A stretch of DNA of 37,575 nt from Spirochaetia bacterium (GTDB taxonomy: Bacteria; Spirochaetota; Spirochaetia; B11-G9), in NCBI GenBank assembly GCA_027859095.1, contig JAQIBN010000180.1, forward strand, positions 1 through 37,575. The letters run 5' to 3'. A model generated the notes under the pieces. That model did not search any database, was not told the DNA's origin, and was given only the letters and a program-made list of their open reading frames with translations. The position numbers and the translations under genes were made by a program. Positions 8,586-17,066 of the stretch are shown piece by piece (the stretch's first letter is position 1; every line of letters starts with the position of its first letter).

Positions 8586-8631
8586 CCGCCATTGGATTAC
8601 CCCCCCCCCGGTAGCCCGATGGCGGTTTTTT
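8586..8631 (+). terminator. Riboswitch expression-platform terminator
   Basis: A 10-bp stem, CCGCCATTGG (8586-8595) with CCGATGGCGG (8616-8625, one G-T wobble), is followed by six Ts. The loop carries a run of ten Cs (8600-8609) and a small inner TACC/GGTA pairing. It lies 55 bases after the aptamer and about 90 bases before purE. Confidence 0.9.
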
Positions 8632-8721
8632 ATTTCGAGGGGTGAAAGTTTAAAAAATACTGATATCATTTTCAGGAAAGCAGAAATTTTTTTGGAAAGT
8701 GATAATTATTATGGAGGCATT

Positions 8722-9201
8722 ATGAAAGTTGGGATTATCCTGGGTAGTAGTGGGGACAAGGAAGTTATGAAGGCAGCTGGAAATGTACTGGATGAATTCG
8801 GTATACAGTGGTCCGCACATATACTATCTGCACATAGAACACCGGAATTGCTGCGAGCACAGGTAGCAAAAATGGAAGCTGACGGTGTTGGATGTTTTAT
8901 AGCAGGTGCTGGATTGGCTGCACATCTTCCAGGGGTGATAGCTTCACTGACTACTATTCCTGTGATAGGTGTTCCGTTAAAAGCAGCTCTGGAAGGGATG
9001 GATTCCCTTCTTTCTATTGTGCAGATGCCGAAGGGAATACCGGTAGCAACTGTTGGAATTAATAATTCAACAAATGCGGGGCTTCTTGCTGTTCAGTTTC
9101 TTTACAGCGGAGACAATGATCTTAAGCAAAAAATGAAAAAATACAGAGTTGATATGAAGGAACGCCTGGAAATGGAAAATAAGGAAGAGGTAAAACTTTA
9201 A
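8722..9201 (+). CDS. purE: AIR carboxylase / CAIR mutase PurE, class II-like
   Basis: About 159 residues. Start chosen at ATG 8722 because GGAGG lies four bases upstream and the N-terminus then reads M-K-V-G-I-I-L-G-S-S-G-D, as expected for PurE; an upstream in-frame ATG at 8692 would add ten unrelated residues. It has S-A-H-R-T-P-E, the A-G-A-G-L-A-A-H-L-P-G-V loop and Q-M-P-K-G-I-P-V-A-T-V. Class I PurE (which needs PurK) normally has G-S-x-S-D and A-G-G-A-A-H-L-P-G-M. The extra residues in the loop and the G-S-S-G-D start look like class II, which carboxylates AIR directly with CO2, as shown for Treponema denticola PurE. No purK is present in the window. First gene under the riboswitch. 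Confidence 0.93.
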   Translation: MKVGIILGSSGDKEVMKAAGNVLDEFGIQWSAHILSAHRTPELLRAQVAKMEADGVGCFIAGAGLAAHLPGVIASLTTIPVIGVPLKAALEGMDSLLSIVQMPKGIPVATVGINNSTNAGLLAVQFLYSGDNDLKQKMKKYRVDMKERLEMENKEEVKL

Positions 9202-9213
9202 TGGAAAATTTAA

Positions 9214-10635
9214 ATGAATAATAATAGAGTTCCTGAATTAGATAAATTAGAAGAAGAATGTGGAGTTTTCGGATGTTTTTCCAACTCTCCGATTGATGCA
9301 TCAGTAGTTACATATTATGGATTGTATTCCTTGCAGCACAGAGGCCAGGAGAGTGCCGGGATTGCAGTAAGCAACGGTGAACGAATAATGGTTCATAAAG
9401 GGATGGGACTTGTTTCGGAAGTTTTCAGCAAGGAAAAACTGGATGTCCTTAAAGGTTCTTCGGCTATCGGGCATGTCCGTTATTCTACAACAGGGGACAG
9501 TGATATTAAAAATTCTCAACCCCTTGATGCAGAGACGAAACTTGGACCCTTAAGCATCAGTCATAACGGAAATATTGTGAATGCTGATGTTCTCAGAGAT
9601 CTTCTTGAAGATACAGGCCGTCTTTTTCAGACCTCGTCGGATTCTGAAGTTATCCTTAATCTTATTGCACGAGCCTATAAGAAGGGGCTGCCTGAAGCAG
9701 TAAGTGATGCGGCAAATACGATACAGGGCTCCTATGCGATTATTATTCTATCGAAAGACTCTATGGTTGGTGCCAGAGACAGGAATGGAATACGTCCCCT
9801 CTGCATTGGCAGGCTTGGAGATGCCTGGGTATTTGCATCTGAAAGCTGTGCCCTGGACACCATTGGAGCTGAGTTTGTAAGGGATGTTAAACCGGGTGAA
9901 ATTGTCATTGCTGATAAGGATGGTCTGCGCTCAATAAATAATATGGAAAGAACTTCCTGCCAAACCTGTTCCTTTGAATACATATATTTTGCCAGACCCG
10001 ACAGTGTAATAGATGAAATCGATGTGTATGAGATGCGATGTCGTTCAGGTGAAAGACTCTACGAAGAATGTCCGGTGGAAGCTGATATAATATCAGGGGT
10101 TCCCAATTCCGGGATACCGGCAGCAGTCGGTTACTCAAAGAAATCCGGTATTCCCTATGAGATGACCCTGATTAAGAATAAATATGTTGGAAGAACATTT
10201 ATTACTCCTTCGCAGGAACTTAGAGAGAAGGCTGTTAACGTAAAACTTAATGTTATGAAAAATAGTGTTAAGGGCAAAAGGGTAGTACTGATTGATGACT
10301 CAGTTGTTAGGGGCACGACGAGTCGTAAGCTGGTTGAAATGCTCAGGGCTGCTGGTGCTACAGAAGTACATTTGCGTGTAGCATCTCCTCCTGTAGCTTA
10401 CCCCTGTTACTTCGGGATTGATACACCCTATCGAAATGAACTGATAGGCAGTGAAGGTGATATTGAAGCTATGAATAAAACCATTGGAGCAGACAGTCTG
10501 GGATATCTCAGCAGGGAGGGGCTTTTAGCTTCTCTGGGTGGTGAGGAGAATTTTTGTATGGGATGTTTTACGGGGGTTTATCCTGTAGCTGCCCAAATTG
10601 GACGGGGAAAAGATGTTATGGGGGAACAAAAATGA
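9214..10635 (+). CDS. purF: Amidophosphoribosyltransferase
   Basis: This is the first committed step of purine synthesis: PRPP plus glutamine gives phosphoribosylamine, glutamate and PPi. The 473-residue chain begins with a 15-residue propeptide that must be removed to expose the Ntn nucleophile C16 (C-G-V-F-G). The glutaminase half is followed by the phosphoribosyltransferase half with the PRPP loop V-V-L-I-D-D-S-V-V-R-G-T-T. Cysteines in the positions that bind a 4Fe-4S cluster in Bacillus PurF are present: T-C-S-F-E-Y-I-Y, Y-P-C-Y-F-G, and F-C-M-G-C near the end. This points to the oxygen-sensitive, Fe-S type. It follows purE by 12 bases and overlaps purM by ATGA. Confidence 0.96.
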   Translation: MNNNRVPELDKLEEECGVFGCFSNSPIDASVVTYYGLYSLQHRGQESAGIAVSNGERIMVHKGMGLVSEVFSKEKLDVLKGSSAIGHVRYSTTGDSDIKNSQPLDAETKLGPLSISHNGNIVNADVLRDLLEDTGRLFQTSSDSEVILNLIARAYKKGLPEAVSDAANTIQGSYAIIILSKDSMVGARDRNGIRPLCIGRLGDAWVFASESCALDTIGAEFVRDVKPGEIVIADKDGLRSINNMERTSCQTCSFEYIYFARPDSVIDEIDVYEMRCRSGERLYEECPVEADIISGVPNSGIPAAVGYSKKSGIPYEMTLIKNKYVGRTFITPSQELREKAVNVKLNVMKNSVKGKRVVLIDDSVVRGTTSRKLVEMLRAAGATEVHLRVASPPVAYPCYFGIDTPYRNELIGSEGDIEAMNKTIGADSLGYLSREGLLASLGGEENFCMGCFTGVYPVAAQIGRGKDVMGEQK

Positions 10636-11627
10636 TTGATTATCGCTCTTCGGGTGTGAACAGGGATGAAGGGTACAGGACTGTTGCTTCAATAAAGGAA
10701 CATTCAAAACGAACATCTACGGATGGCGTTCTTTCAACTCTCGGAGGGTTCGCAGCCCTCTTTGAACTAAAGGATTATAAAGAGCCTGTTTTGGTTTCCG
10801 GGACTGATGGTGTCGGGACCAAGCTAAAGATTGCCTTCGAATTGGGGATCTACGATACAGTTGGAATTGATTGTGTAGCAATGTGTGTCAACGATATCCT
10901 CTGCCATGGCGCTAAGCCCCTTTTCTTTTTAGACTATCTGGCTTGTGGAAAACTTAAATCAGAAGAGGCGGCTGCTATTGTGAAGGGCATTGCAGATGGG
11001 TGCCTTGAAGCCGGATGTGCCTTGACCGGTGGGGAGACTGCGGAGATGCCCGGGTTTTACAGTAATGGTGAATATGATATTGCAGGCTTTGCTGTTGGTG
11101 CTGTTGAAAAGAGCGCTATTATTGACGGCAGCACTATTCGTGAAGGAGATCTGCTGATAGGGCTGGATTCCCTGGGAATTCATAGTAATGGGTTCTCTCT
11201 TGTGAGAAAACTTGTGGATGATTTGAACGATGATTTTATGGGAAAACCAATCGGACCTGAACTTCTTAAACCCACTGCAATATATGTGCGTCTGATTTTA
11301 AACATTTTTGAAAAAATTAAAATCAAGGGGATGGCCCATATCACTGGCGGAGGATTATATGAGAATGTTCCCCGTATGTTCAGGCCGGAATATGAAGCTG
11401 TGATTGAAAAGAAAAAATTGAATATCAATCCTGTTTTCGAATACCTGATGGATAAAGGTGTAACGGAAGATGAGATGTTTCATACCTTCAATATGGGAAC
11501 AGGTTTTGTAATATGTATTGATCCAGCGGATGAGGAAGAGGTTCTTAGTATAATAACTGCTTCAGATTTTATGGGCAGATCTATCGGATATGTCAGGAAA
11601 GGGGAAGACAGTTTGTGTTTGGTATAG
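10632..11627 (+). CDS. purM: Phosphoribosylformylglycinamidine cyclo-ligase (AIR synthetase)
   Basis: PurM closes FGAM to AIR with ATP. 331 residues. The start is ATG 10632, overlapping the purF stop as ATGA; the longer open frame from 10554 lies inside purF and reads as its shadow. Diagnostic blocks are G-T-D-G-V-G-T-K-L-K (ATP/phosphate), N-D-I-L-C-H-G-A-K-P-L-F-F-L-D-Y and G-G-E-T-A-E-M-P-G-F-Y. The length is close to the family's usual 340-350, and nothing is missing. It overlaps the start of purN by 13 bases, so purF-M-N are translationally coupled. Confidence 0.96.
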   Translation: MIDYRSSGVNRDEGYRTVASIKEHSKRTSTDGVLSTLGGFAALFELKDYKEPVLVSGTDGVGTKLKIAFELGIYDTVGIDCVAMCVNDILCHGAKPLFFLDYLACGKLKSEEAAAIVKGIADGCLEAGCALTGGETAEMPGFYSNGEYDIAGFAVGAVEKSAIIDGSTIREGDLLIGLDSLGIHSNGFSLVRKLVDDLNDDFMGKPIGPELLKPTAIYVRLILNIFEKIKIKGMAHITGGGLYENVPRMFRPEYEAVIEKKKLNINPVFEYLMDKGVTEDEMFHTFNMGTGFVICIDPADEEEVLSIITASDFMGRSIGYVRKGEDSLCLV

Positions 11628-12211
11628 CAGTTCTTATTTCAGGGAGGGGAAGTAATCTGGAATCAGTTATCTCTGCTGTTGAAGAGGGTTGGCTGAAATG
11701 TAGAATTACAGCTGTAATCAGTGACAATCCTGCCGCCGGGGGGCTGGGGCTGGCTAAAGAGATGGGAATAAAAACACATGTATTTCAGGGAGAGTCAGTT
11801 TCTGATAGCATTCTCAGTGCAGTAAAAGAGCATACGGATCTTATAGTCTGTGCCGGATTTCTTTCTATCCTAAGGGGAGCACTTCTTGATGTCTTTCAAA
11901 ATAGGATAATTAATATACATCCTGCTCTTATTCCCTCTTTCTGTGGAAGTGGAATGTATGGTCTGAAAGTTCATCGGGCTGCCCTGGATTATGGAGTAAG
12001 GAAGAGTGGTTGTACAGTTCATTTTGTTGAATCCGGTATAGACACAGGGCCTATTATTTTACAGAGAACTGTTGAAGTCATTTATACTGATACAGCAGAA
12101 GATCTTCAGAAAAGAATCCTGGAAGAGGAGCATATTGCTATTGTGGAAGCAGTCAAATTAATTAGTGAAAATAGAGTGGAAGTTAAAGGACGAAAAGTTC
12201 TTATAAATTAA
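11615..12211 (+). CDS. purN: Phosphoribosylglycinamide formyltransferase (folate-dependent)
   Basis: PurN transfers the formyl group from 10-formyl-tetrahydrofolate to GAR. 198 residues, normal length. The N-terminus I-A-V-L-I-S-G-R-G-S-N binds phosphate. N100-I-H102-P-A-L-I-P is the catalytic Asn/His block, and G-I-D-T-G-P-I-I carries the catalytic Asp. It starts with GTG at 11615 inside the end of purM, with a GGGGA about nine bases upstream. No ATP-grasp PurT is present, so GAR formylation here is folate-dependent. Confidence 0.94.
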   Translation: MFGIAVLISGRGSNLESVISAVEEGWLKCRITAVISDNPAAGGLGLAKEMGIKTHVFQGESVSDSILSAVKEHTDLIVCAGFLSILRGALLDVFQNRIINIHPALIPSFCGSGMYGLKVHRAALDYGVRKSGCTVHFVESGIDTGPIILQRTVEVIYTDTAEDLQKRILEEEHIAIVEAVKLISENRVEVKGRKVLIN

Positions 12212-12226
12212 TAGAAGGAGATTAAC

Positions 12227-13750
12227 TTGATACAACGGGCATTGATCAGCGTATATGATAAAACTGGTATAGCGGAATTTGCGGAATTTCTTATAAGCAG
12301 GGATATTGAAATTATCTCATCCGGAGGAACCTACCGTTTACTGAAAGAAAAAGGTCTTGATGTTATGGAAGTAAATCAGGTAACCGGATTTGATGAGATT
12401 ATGGATGGCAGGGTAAAAACACTTCATCCTAATATTCATGGAGGTATTCTTGCCAGAAGAAGTAACAAATCAGATATGGAGATCCTTAAGGATAAGGGGA
12501 TTTCTCCAATCGATTTGGTAATTGTAAATCTGTACCCGTTTTTTGAAAAATATTCTGCTGATATTCCATTTGATGAAAAGCTCGAGTTCATTGATATTGG
12601 GGGCCCCACAATGCTGAGAGCGGCAGCCAAAAATTTCAAGGATGTAATTGTTCTTTCCGATCCGGATGATTATGTTGAAATTTCCAGTGAGATATCCATG
12701 ACCGGAGATATTGACTATGCGGCTAGAAGGAAACTGGCAGGAAAGGTTTTTAATCTTATGAGTGCATATGACGCTGCAGTATCGAATTTTCTTCTTGAGG
12801 ATGCCTTTCCTGAATACCTGGCTCCTGTGTATAAGAAGCAGAGTAATCTTAGATATGGTGAAAATCCACATCAGAGTTCTGCATTCTATACTTCTTTAAT
12901 ATCTGCAGGCGCTATGAATGGATTTAAGCAGCTTCAAGGCAAGGAGCTTTCGTATAATAATATAAGAGATATGGACATAGCCTGGAAAGTTGTCAGTGAA
13001 TTTGAAGAGATTTCCTGTTGCGGTCTAAAACATAACACGCCCTGCGGTGCTGCAGTTGGAAAAGATCTACTTGATGCCTATCTGAAAACTCATGCAGGGG
13101 ACCCTGTTTCCATATTCGGAGGTATTGTTGCGGTAAACAGAACTTTAGATAAAGAAACTGCAGAGGAGATGATAAAAACATTTCTTGAAGTAGTCCTTGC
13201 TCCATCTTTCAGTAAAGAAGCTTTGGAAGTATTTAGTTCCAAAACGAATTTAAGAGTAATTGAATGTAAGGTACAAACGTCCGGGGACAAAGAAATCCTC
13301 ACTGTAGATGGTGGAATTCTTGTTCAGGATACTGATGTAAAAAAACATGAAAAAATGGAGGTTGTCACAAAATTGCATCCGGATGATAACCAGATATCAG
13401 ATATGCTTTTTGGAGAAATTATCTGTAAGTATGTAAAATCCAATGCCATAGTAGTAGTAAAAGAAAAGCAGGTTTTAGGTGTCGGGGCGGGACAGGTAAA
13501 CCGAATCTGGGCCGCAGAACAAGCTTTGGAAAGGGCTGCAGATAAATTTTCTGATAAAAAGGCAAATGGGACGGTATTAATATCGGATGCTTTCTTTCCT
13601 TTTCCTGATGTTGTAGAAACAGCAGCAAAATGGGATGTAAAAGCAATACTCCAGCCCGGGGGGTCTGTTCGGGATGCAGATTCGATTAAGGCATGTGATG
13701 ATGCTGGAATATCCATGGTTTTTACCGGAACCAGACATTTTAAACATTAA
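12227..13750 (+). CDS. purH: Bifunctional AICAR transformylase / IMP cyclohydrolase
   Basis: PurH catalyses the last two steps to IMP. 507 residues. The N-terminal methylglyoxal-synthase-like cyclohydrolase domain (about 1-150) has S-V-Y-D-K-T-G, S-S-G-G-T and [10 protein letters not shown]. The AICAR transformylase domain has [26 protein letters not shown] and a final T-G-T-R-H-F. The start is TTG at 12227, preceded by AGAAGGAG with six-base spacing, and it gives the normal N-terminus. It ends the riboswitch-proximal run; the next purine gene, purD, is 5.4 kb away on the other side of an unrelated island. Confidence 0.95.
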   Translation: MIQRALISVYDKTGIAEFAEFLISRDIEIISSGGTYRLLKEKGLDVMEVNQVTGFDEIMDGRVKTLHPNIHGGILARRSNKSDMEILKDKGISPIDLVIVNLYPFFEKYSADIPFDEKLEFIDIGGPTMLRAAAKNFKDVIVLSDPDDYVEISSEISMTGDIDYAARRKLAGKVFNLMSAYDAAVSNFLLEDAFPEYLAPVYKKQSNLRYGENPHQSSAFYTSLISAGAMNGFKQLQGKELSYNNIRDMDIAWKVVSEFEEISCCGLKHNTPCGAAVGKDLLDAYLKTHAGDPVSIFGGIVAVNRTLDKETAEEMIKTFLEVVLAPSFSKEALEVFSSKTNLRVIECKVQTSGDKEILTVDGGILVQDTDVKKHEKMEVVTKLHPDDNQISDMLFGEIICKYVKSNAIVVVKEKQVLGVGAGQVNRIWAAEQALERAADKFSDKKANGTVLISDAFFPFPDVVETAAKWDVKAILQPGGSVRDADSIKACDDAGISMVFTGTRHFKH

Positions 13751-13867
13751 ACACATTTAGAAATTATAAAACCTATAAAACTGGTTATAATTATGATATG
13801 ATCTTAGTGCAGTTTGTTTAGAAAAGGTTCATTCACCCTTTATGGTAATTGAAAAAGGAAACAGAAT

Positions 13868-16282
13868 ATGAGCGAAGAAATTGAGCACTTAAAAGAAAAG
13901 ATAGAGCAGTTTACCAATAATATAAAAGACTATAAAAGTAAGCTATATGATGAGTATAACACACGTGCTGATTTCATCGATATACTCTTTTCTGCCTTTG
14001 GCTGGGATATGTATAACAAGAAGGGAGTAATTGAGCAATTTCGTGAAGTTGTTAGGGAAGATAAAGTAATAATTCAAGGAAAGAAAAAAGCTCCAGATTA
14101 TGCCTTTAGGATAGGACCCCAGGTTGTATTTTATGTCGAAGCTAAAAAGCCATCAGTAGATATAAAAAATAATCCGGAACCAGCATATCAATTAAGACGT
14201 TATGCTCATACACAGGGTTTAAGTTTATCAATTCTTACTGATTTTGAGGAAATTTCGATTTATGATACTAGAATAAAACCTGATCCAAAGGATAGTGCTG
14301 CTGTAGCTAGAGTTTTTTACTGTATCTACGATGAATTATTTATAAGACATGCAGATAATGAGTTCCAAGATAATTTTACTTTTCTACTTGAGATATTTGG
14401 TAAATCCGCTATTCTTAATGGCAGTTTTAATCGTTATGCAGAAGAAAATAAGAATAAGAAGGGTACAGGTGGTGTTGATAAGGGATTTCTTGATCTTTTA
14501 AACAATTGGCGTGAAAAACTAGCGATAAACATTGCTCTTAAAAATGATAATATTGATGAATACAATCTCAATATAGCTGTGCAAAAAATCATTGATCGCC
14601 TTGTATTTTTACGCATAGCAGAAGATCGATTGATGGAAGAAACAAATTATCTATTAAATACAACAGATAAAGAGAATATTTTTGGTAGTTTGTTGTGTAT
14701 TTTTGAAGAAGCAGATGGAAAATATAACTCAGGTTTTTTTACTTCCGAGGATTGGCTTAAAAAGCTGAATATTGAGGATAAGTCTATTTCTGAAATAATC
14801 AAAGAAATGTATTATCCCAAATGTCCGTATGAATTCTCAGTACTGCCAATAGAAATACTTGGTAATGCATATGAACAGTTTTTAGGTAAAACTATCAAAT
14901 ATACGAGGAAAACAAAATATGGTCATAAAGTTGAAATTGAAGAAAAGCCTGAAGTAAGGAAAGCAGGAGGGGTTTACTATACACCTGATTATATAGTTGA
15001 TTATATAGTTGAAAATACGGTTGGTCGGAAAATTGAAAAACTTAATCCTGAAGAAATAAGTAAGATTAAGATACTTGATCCTGCATGTGGTTCTGGTTTA
15101 AGAAAATATATAATTGAAAATAAGGCTTTATCAAAAATTATTTCTTTTGGAAATAATTTGATATTTGAACAGGCTTCTACATATACAGGATTATTTTTCT
15201 TAACTAAATTAAAACAGGACGCATTTTCTTATTATGAAATGAAAAATATTGCAGGAAGTGAAATGAAACAAGTGCTTCTAAAAGTAGAAGAGAGAGATTT
15301 CTCCGCTATTAAGTATAAGAATTTATCTGTTGATGCATGGGTACTGACTGACCGGATTACAAATAATATATTGGACAAATTAAGAAAGATCGAGACAACA
15401 GCTGGAGATATTTTTGCTGATATCATGGTGGGCATACAATCTGGAATTGATAGTATACATATTTTAAAAATTAAAGAAGAAAAGGAAAATACATATATAT
15501 GTTACTCAAGTGAAAAGAATGGATTAATAGAAATAGAAAAAAGTATAACAAGAGCTTTGCTAATGGGGGATGAAGTAAAAAGGTATGGAAAGAGTACTAC
15601 GAGGAACATTGAAATATATCCATATCATCTTGTAAATGGAAAAACGTTAATCTATGAAGAACAGGTTTTAAAAACGGATTTCCCGTTATGTTATGAATAC
15701 CTTTCTGAATTTAAAAAGAAACTTAAAGAAAAGAGAGTTTCCCAAAAAACAAATCCCAAATATTGGTACTCGTGCCATCGTCAGAGAAAAATAGAGAAAT
15801 TTGAAACTATAAAAATAATCACACCTGAAATAAGTCTGGGTTGTAATATGACTTTAGATGAAGAGAAATTCTACCATAATACAAAAGTATACAGTCTGAT
15901 TCCTAAAAACTCTTATAATGAAGATATTAAATATTGGCTTGGAGTTTTAAATTCCAATTTAATGTGGTTTTTCTTAAAAACTACTGGATATGTACTACGT
16001 GGTGGCTATTTTACTTTCAAAACAAAGTATATAGAGCCATTCCCAATACCAGTGATAGATTTCAGCAATACTGGTGCAAAGGAAGTTCATGATAGAATTG
16101 TATCTTTGGTTACAAAAAGGGTGGATCTACAATCACAAAAAGATAGTGCAACAGGGAATCAGGACAATAAAGTGCTAAATAATATGATAAATGCAACTGA
16201 AAAACAATTAAATAGTATAGTTTATAGATTGTATGATTTAAGTGAATTTGAGATTCAGGAGATTGAGAAAAGTTGTGTTTAG
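13868..16282 (+). CDS. Type IIG restriction-modification protein, catalytic methylase segment deleted
   Basis: 804 residues. The N-terminal nuclease domain has a PD-(D/E)XK site: P-D77 followed by E91-A-K93. A helical connector follows, then the methyltransferase start with SAM-binding motif I, I-L-D404-P-A-C-G-S-G410. Normally about 200-250 residues with the catalytic N-P-P-Y motif follow. Here motif I is joined directly to L-R-K-Y-I-I-E-N, a segment that in Eco57I/TaqI-like enzymes lies after NPPY. The C-terminus (T-Y-T-G-L-F-F-L onward) is the target-recognition part. The join keeps the frame, so a methylation-dead protein is predicted, which would be dangerous to the host if the nuclease were active. 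The NPPY motif cannot be found elsewhere in the protein. Start ATG 13868 follows AAAAGGAA. The gene is visibly more A+T-rich than the purine genes. Confidence 0.85.
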   Translation: MSEEIEHLKEKIEQFTNNIKDYKSKLYDEYNTRADFIDILFSAFGWDMYNKKGVIEQFREVVREDKVIIQGKKKAPDYAFRIGPQVVFYVEAKKPSVDIKNNPEPAYQLRRYAHTQGLSLSILTDFEEISIYDTRIKPDPKDSAAVARVFYCIYDELFIRHADNEFQDNFTFLLEIFGKSAILNGSFNRYAEENKNKKGTGGVDKGFLDLLNNWREKLAINIALKNDNIDEYNLNIAVQKIIDRLVFLRIAEDRLMEETNYLLNTTDKENIFGSLLCIFEEADGKYNSGFFTSEDWLKKLNIEDKSISEIIKEMYYPKCPYEFSVLPIEILGNAYEQFLGKTIKYTRKTKYGHKVEIEEKPEVRKAGGVYYTPDYIVDYIVENTVGRKIEKLNPEEISKIKILDPACGSGLRKYIIENKALSKIISFGNNLIFEQASTYTGLFFLTKLKQDAFSYYEMKNIAGSEMKQVLLKVEERDFSAIKYKNLSVDAWVLTDRITNNILDKLRKIETTAGDIFADIMVGIQSGIDSIHILKIKEEKENTYICYSSEKNGLIEIEKSITRALLMGDEVKRYGKSTTRNIEIYPYHLVNGKTLIYEEQVLKTDFPLCYEYLSEFKKKLKEKRVSQKTNPKYWYSCHRQRKIEKFETIKIITPEISLGCNMTLDEEKFYHNTKVYSLIPKNSYNEDIKYWLGVLNSNLMWFFLKTTGYVLRGGYFTFKTKYIEPFPIPVIDFSNTGAKEVHDRIVSLVTKRVDLQSQKDSATGNQDNKVLNNMINATEKQLNSIVYRLYDLSEFEIQEIEKSCV

Positions 16283-16373
16283 CAGACCTGTACCTAAACC
16301 GAATGTATTAGTATGTGATTTTCTCAATAAAAAGCTTCCTATATAGCATGATCAAAAAATAGGGGATTAATGA

Positions 16374-17066
16374 ATGATATATGTAAAATCAAAACAGCAA
16401 AAGACTAAAGAACTGGAATTCCTTCATTCATTTAAAGATACAGACTTCTTTGAGAGTTATACAAGTGATTTAAAATATAATTATACCTTTATTGAAGAAC
16501 CATATACTGGATTTGGGTATCCTGACCTTGTTTTGTTGACATGGGACAAAAAAATAGAAAATATCTGGAAATCAGAGAGAAATGATTTAACTAGGAATGA
16601 TATAAAAATAGTACAACATTTATATAATTGTAATGAACCAAAATCAATAGAGAATATTTCTGTAGAATTGGGTTTCACAAAAGCACAAGTAGAGAAAATT
16701 ATTAAAAATCTCTTTAATGCGGAATTTATTGATAATAAAAATGATTGTTGGAGATTGAAAGAGCTTACAGATCTGTTCTATTTAAAAGAAATAATTACGG
16801 TTGAGGCAAAGCTGAAAAATTGGCGTAATGCGTTATCTCAGGCATGGAATAATGAATGTTTTTCCTCCGAAGTTTTTACCCTATTCCCAGACAATATTAT
16901 AAATAAAAATTTATTAGAAAGTTATTCAAAAACTGATATAGGTGTAATAGCATTCAATAATGAATATGAAGTTGTAAAACGTTCGAAAAAAAAAGATTTG
17001 CCTGTTACTATCAATGGTTGGCTTTTTAATGAGCTTGTTGGGAGGATGTTATGGCAGGAAAATTAG
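16374..17066 (+). CDS. Putative PD-(D/E)XK nuclease-fold protein with winged-helix insert
   Basis: 230 residues, no family I can name. Two blocks fit a restriction-endonuclease-like active site: G-Y-P-D51-L-V-L-L and I-I-T-V-E144-A-K146-L-K, the latter followed by a helix with W-R-N-A-L-S-Q-A as in many PD-(D/E)XK proteins. Between them, residues about 72-125 look like a winged helix (N-D-I-K-I-V-Q-H-L-Y ... I-E-N-I-S-V-E-L-G-F-T-K-A-Q-V-E-K-I-I-K). This suggests a DNA-binding or DNA-cutting role, but it is inferred from motif pattern only. Its start follows AGGGGATTA, the same leader seen before the third gene of the cassette at 17945. It overlaps the kinase gene by 16 bases. Confidence 0.6.
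   Translation: MIYVKSKQQKTKELEFLHSFKDTDFFESYTSDLKYNYTFIEEPYTGFGYPDLVLLTWDKKIENIWKSERNDLTRNDIKIVQHLYNCNEPKSIENISVELGFTKAQVEKIIKNLFNAEFIDNKNDCWRLKELTDLFYLKEIITVEAKLKNWRNALSQAWNNECFSSEVFTLFPDNIINKNLLESYSKTDIGVIAFNNEYEVVKRSKKKDLPVTINGWLFNELVGRMLWQEN

Noticed and set aside
8600-8609. Run of ten Cs as a phase-variable switch
   Set aside because: It lies in the loop of the riboswitch terminator, not in a coding frame or promoter spacer. Length changes would hardly alter termination. It is, however, a place where the consensus base count may be unreliable.
10554-10631. Longer purM starting inside purF
   Set aside because: The extra 26 residues are a frame shadow of the conserved purF end. ATG 10632 overlaps the purF stop in the usual ATGA manner.
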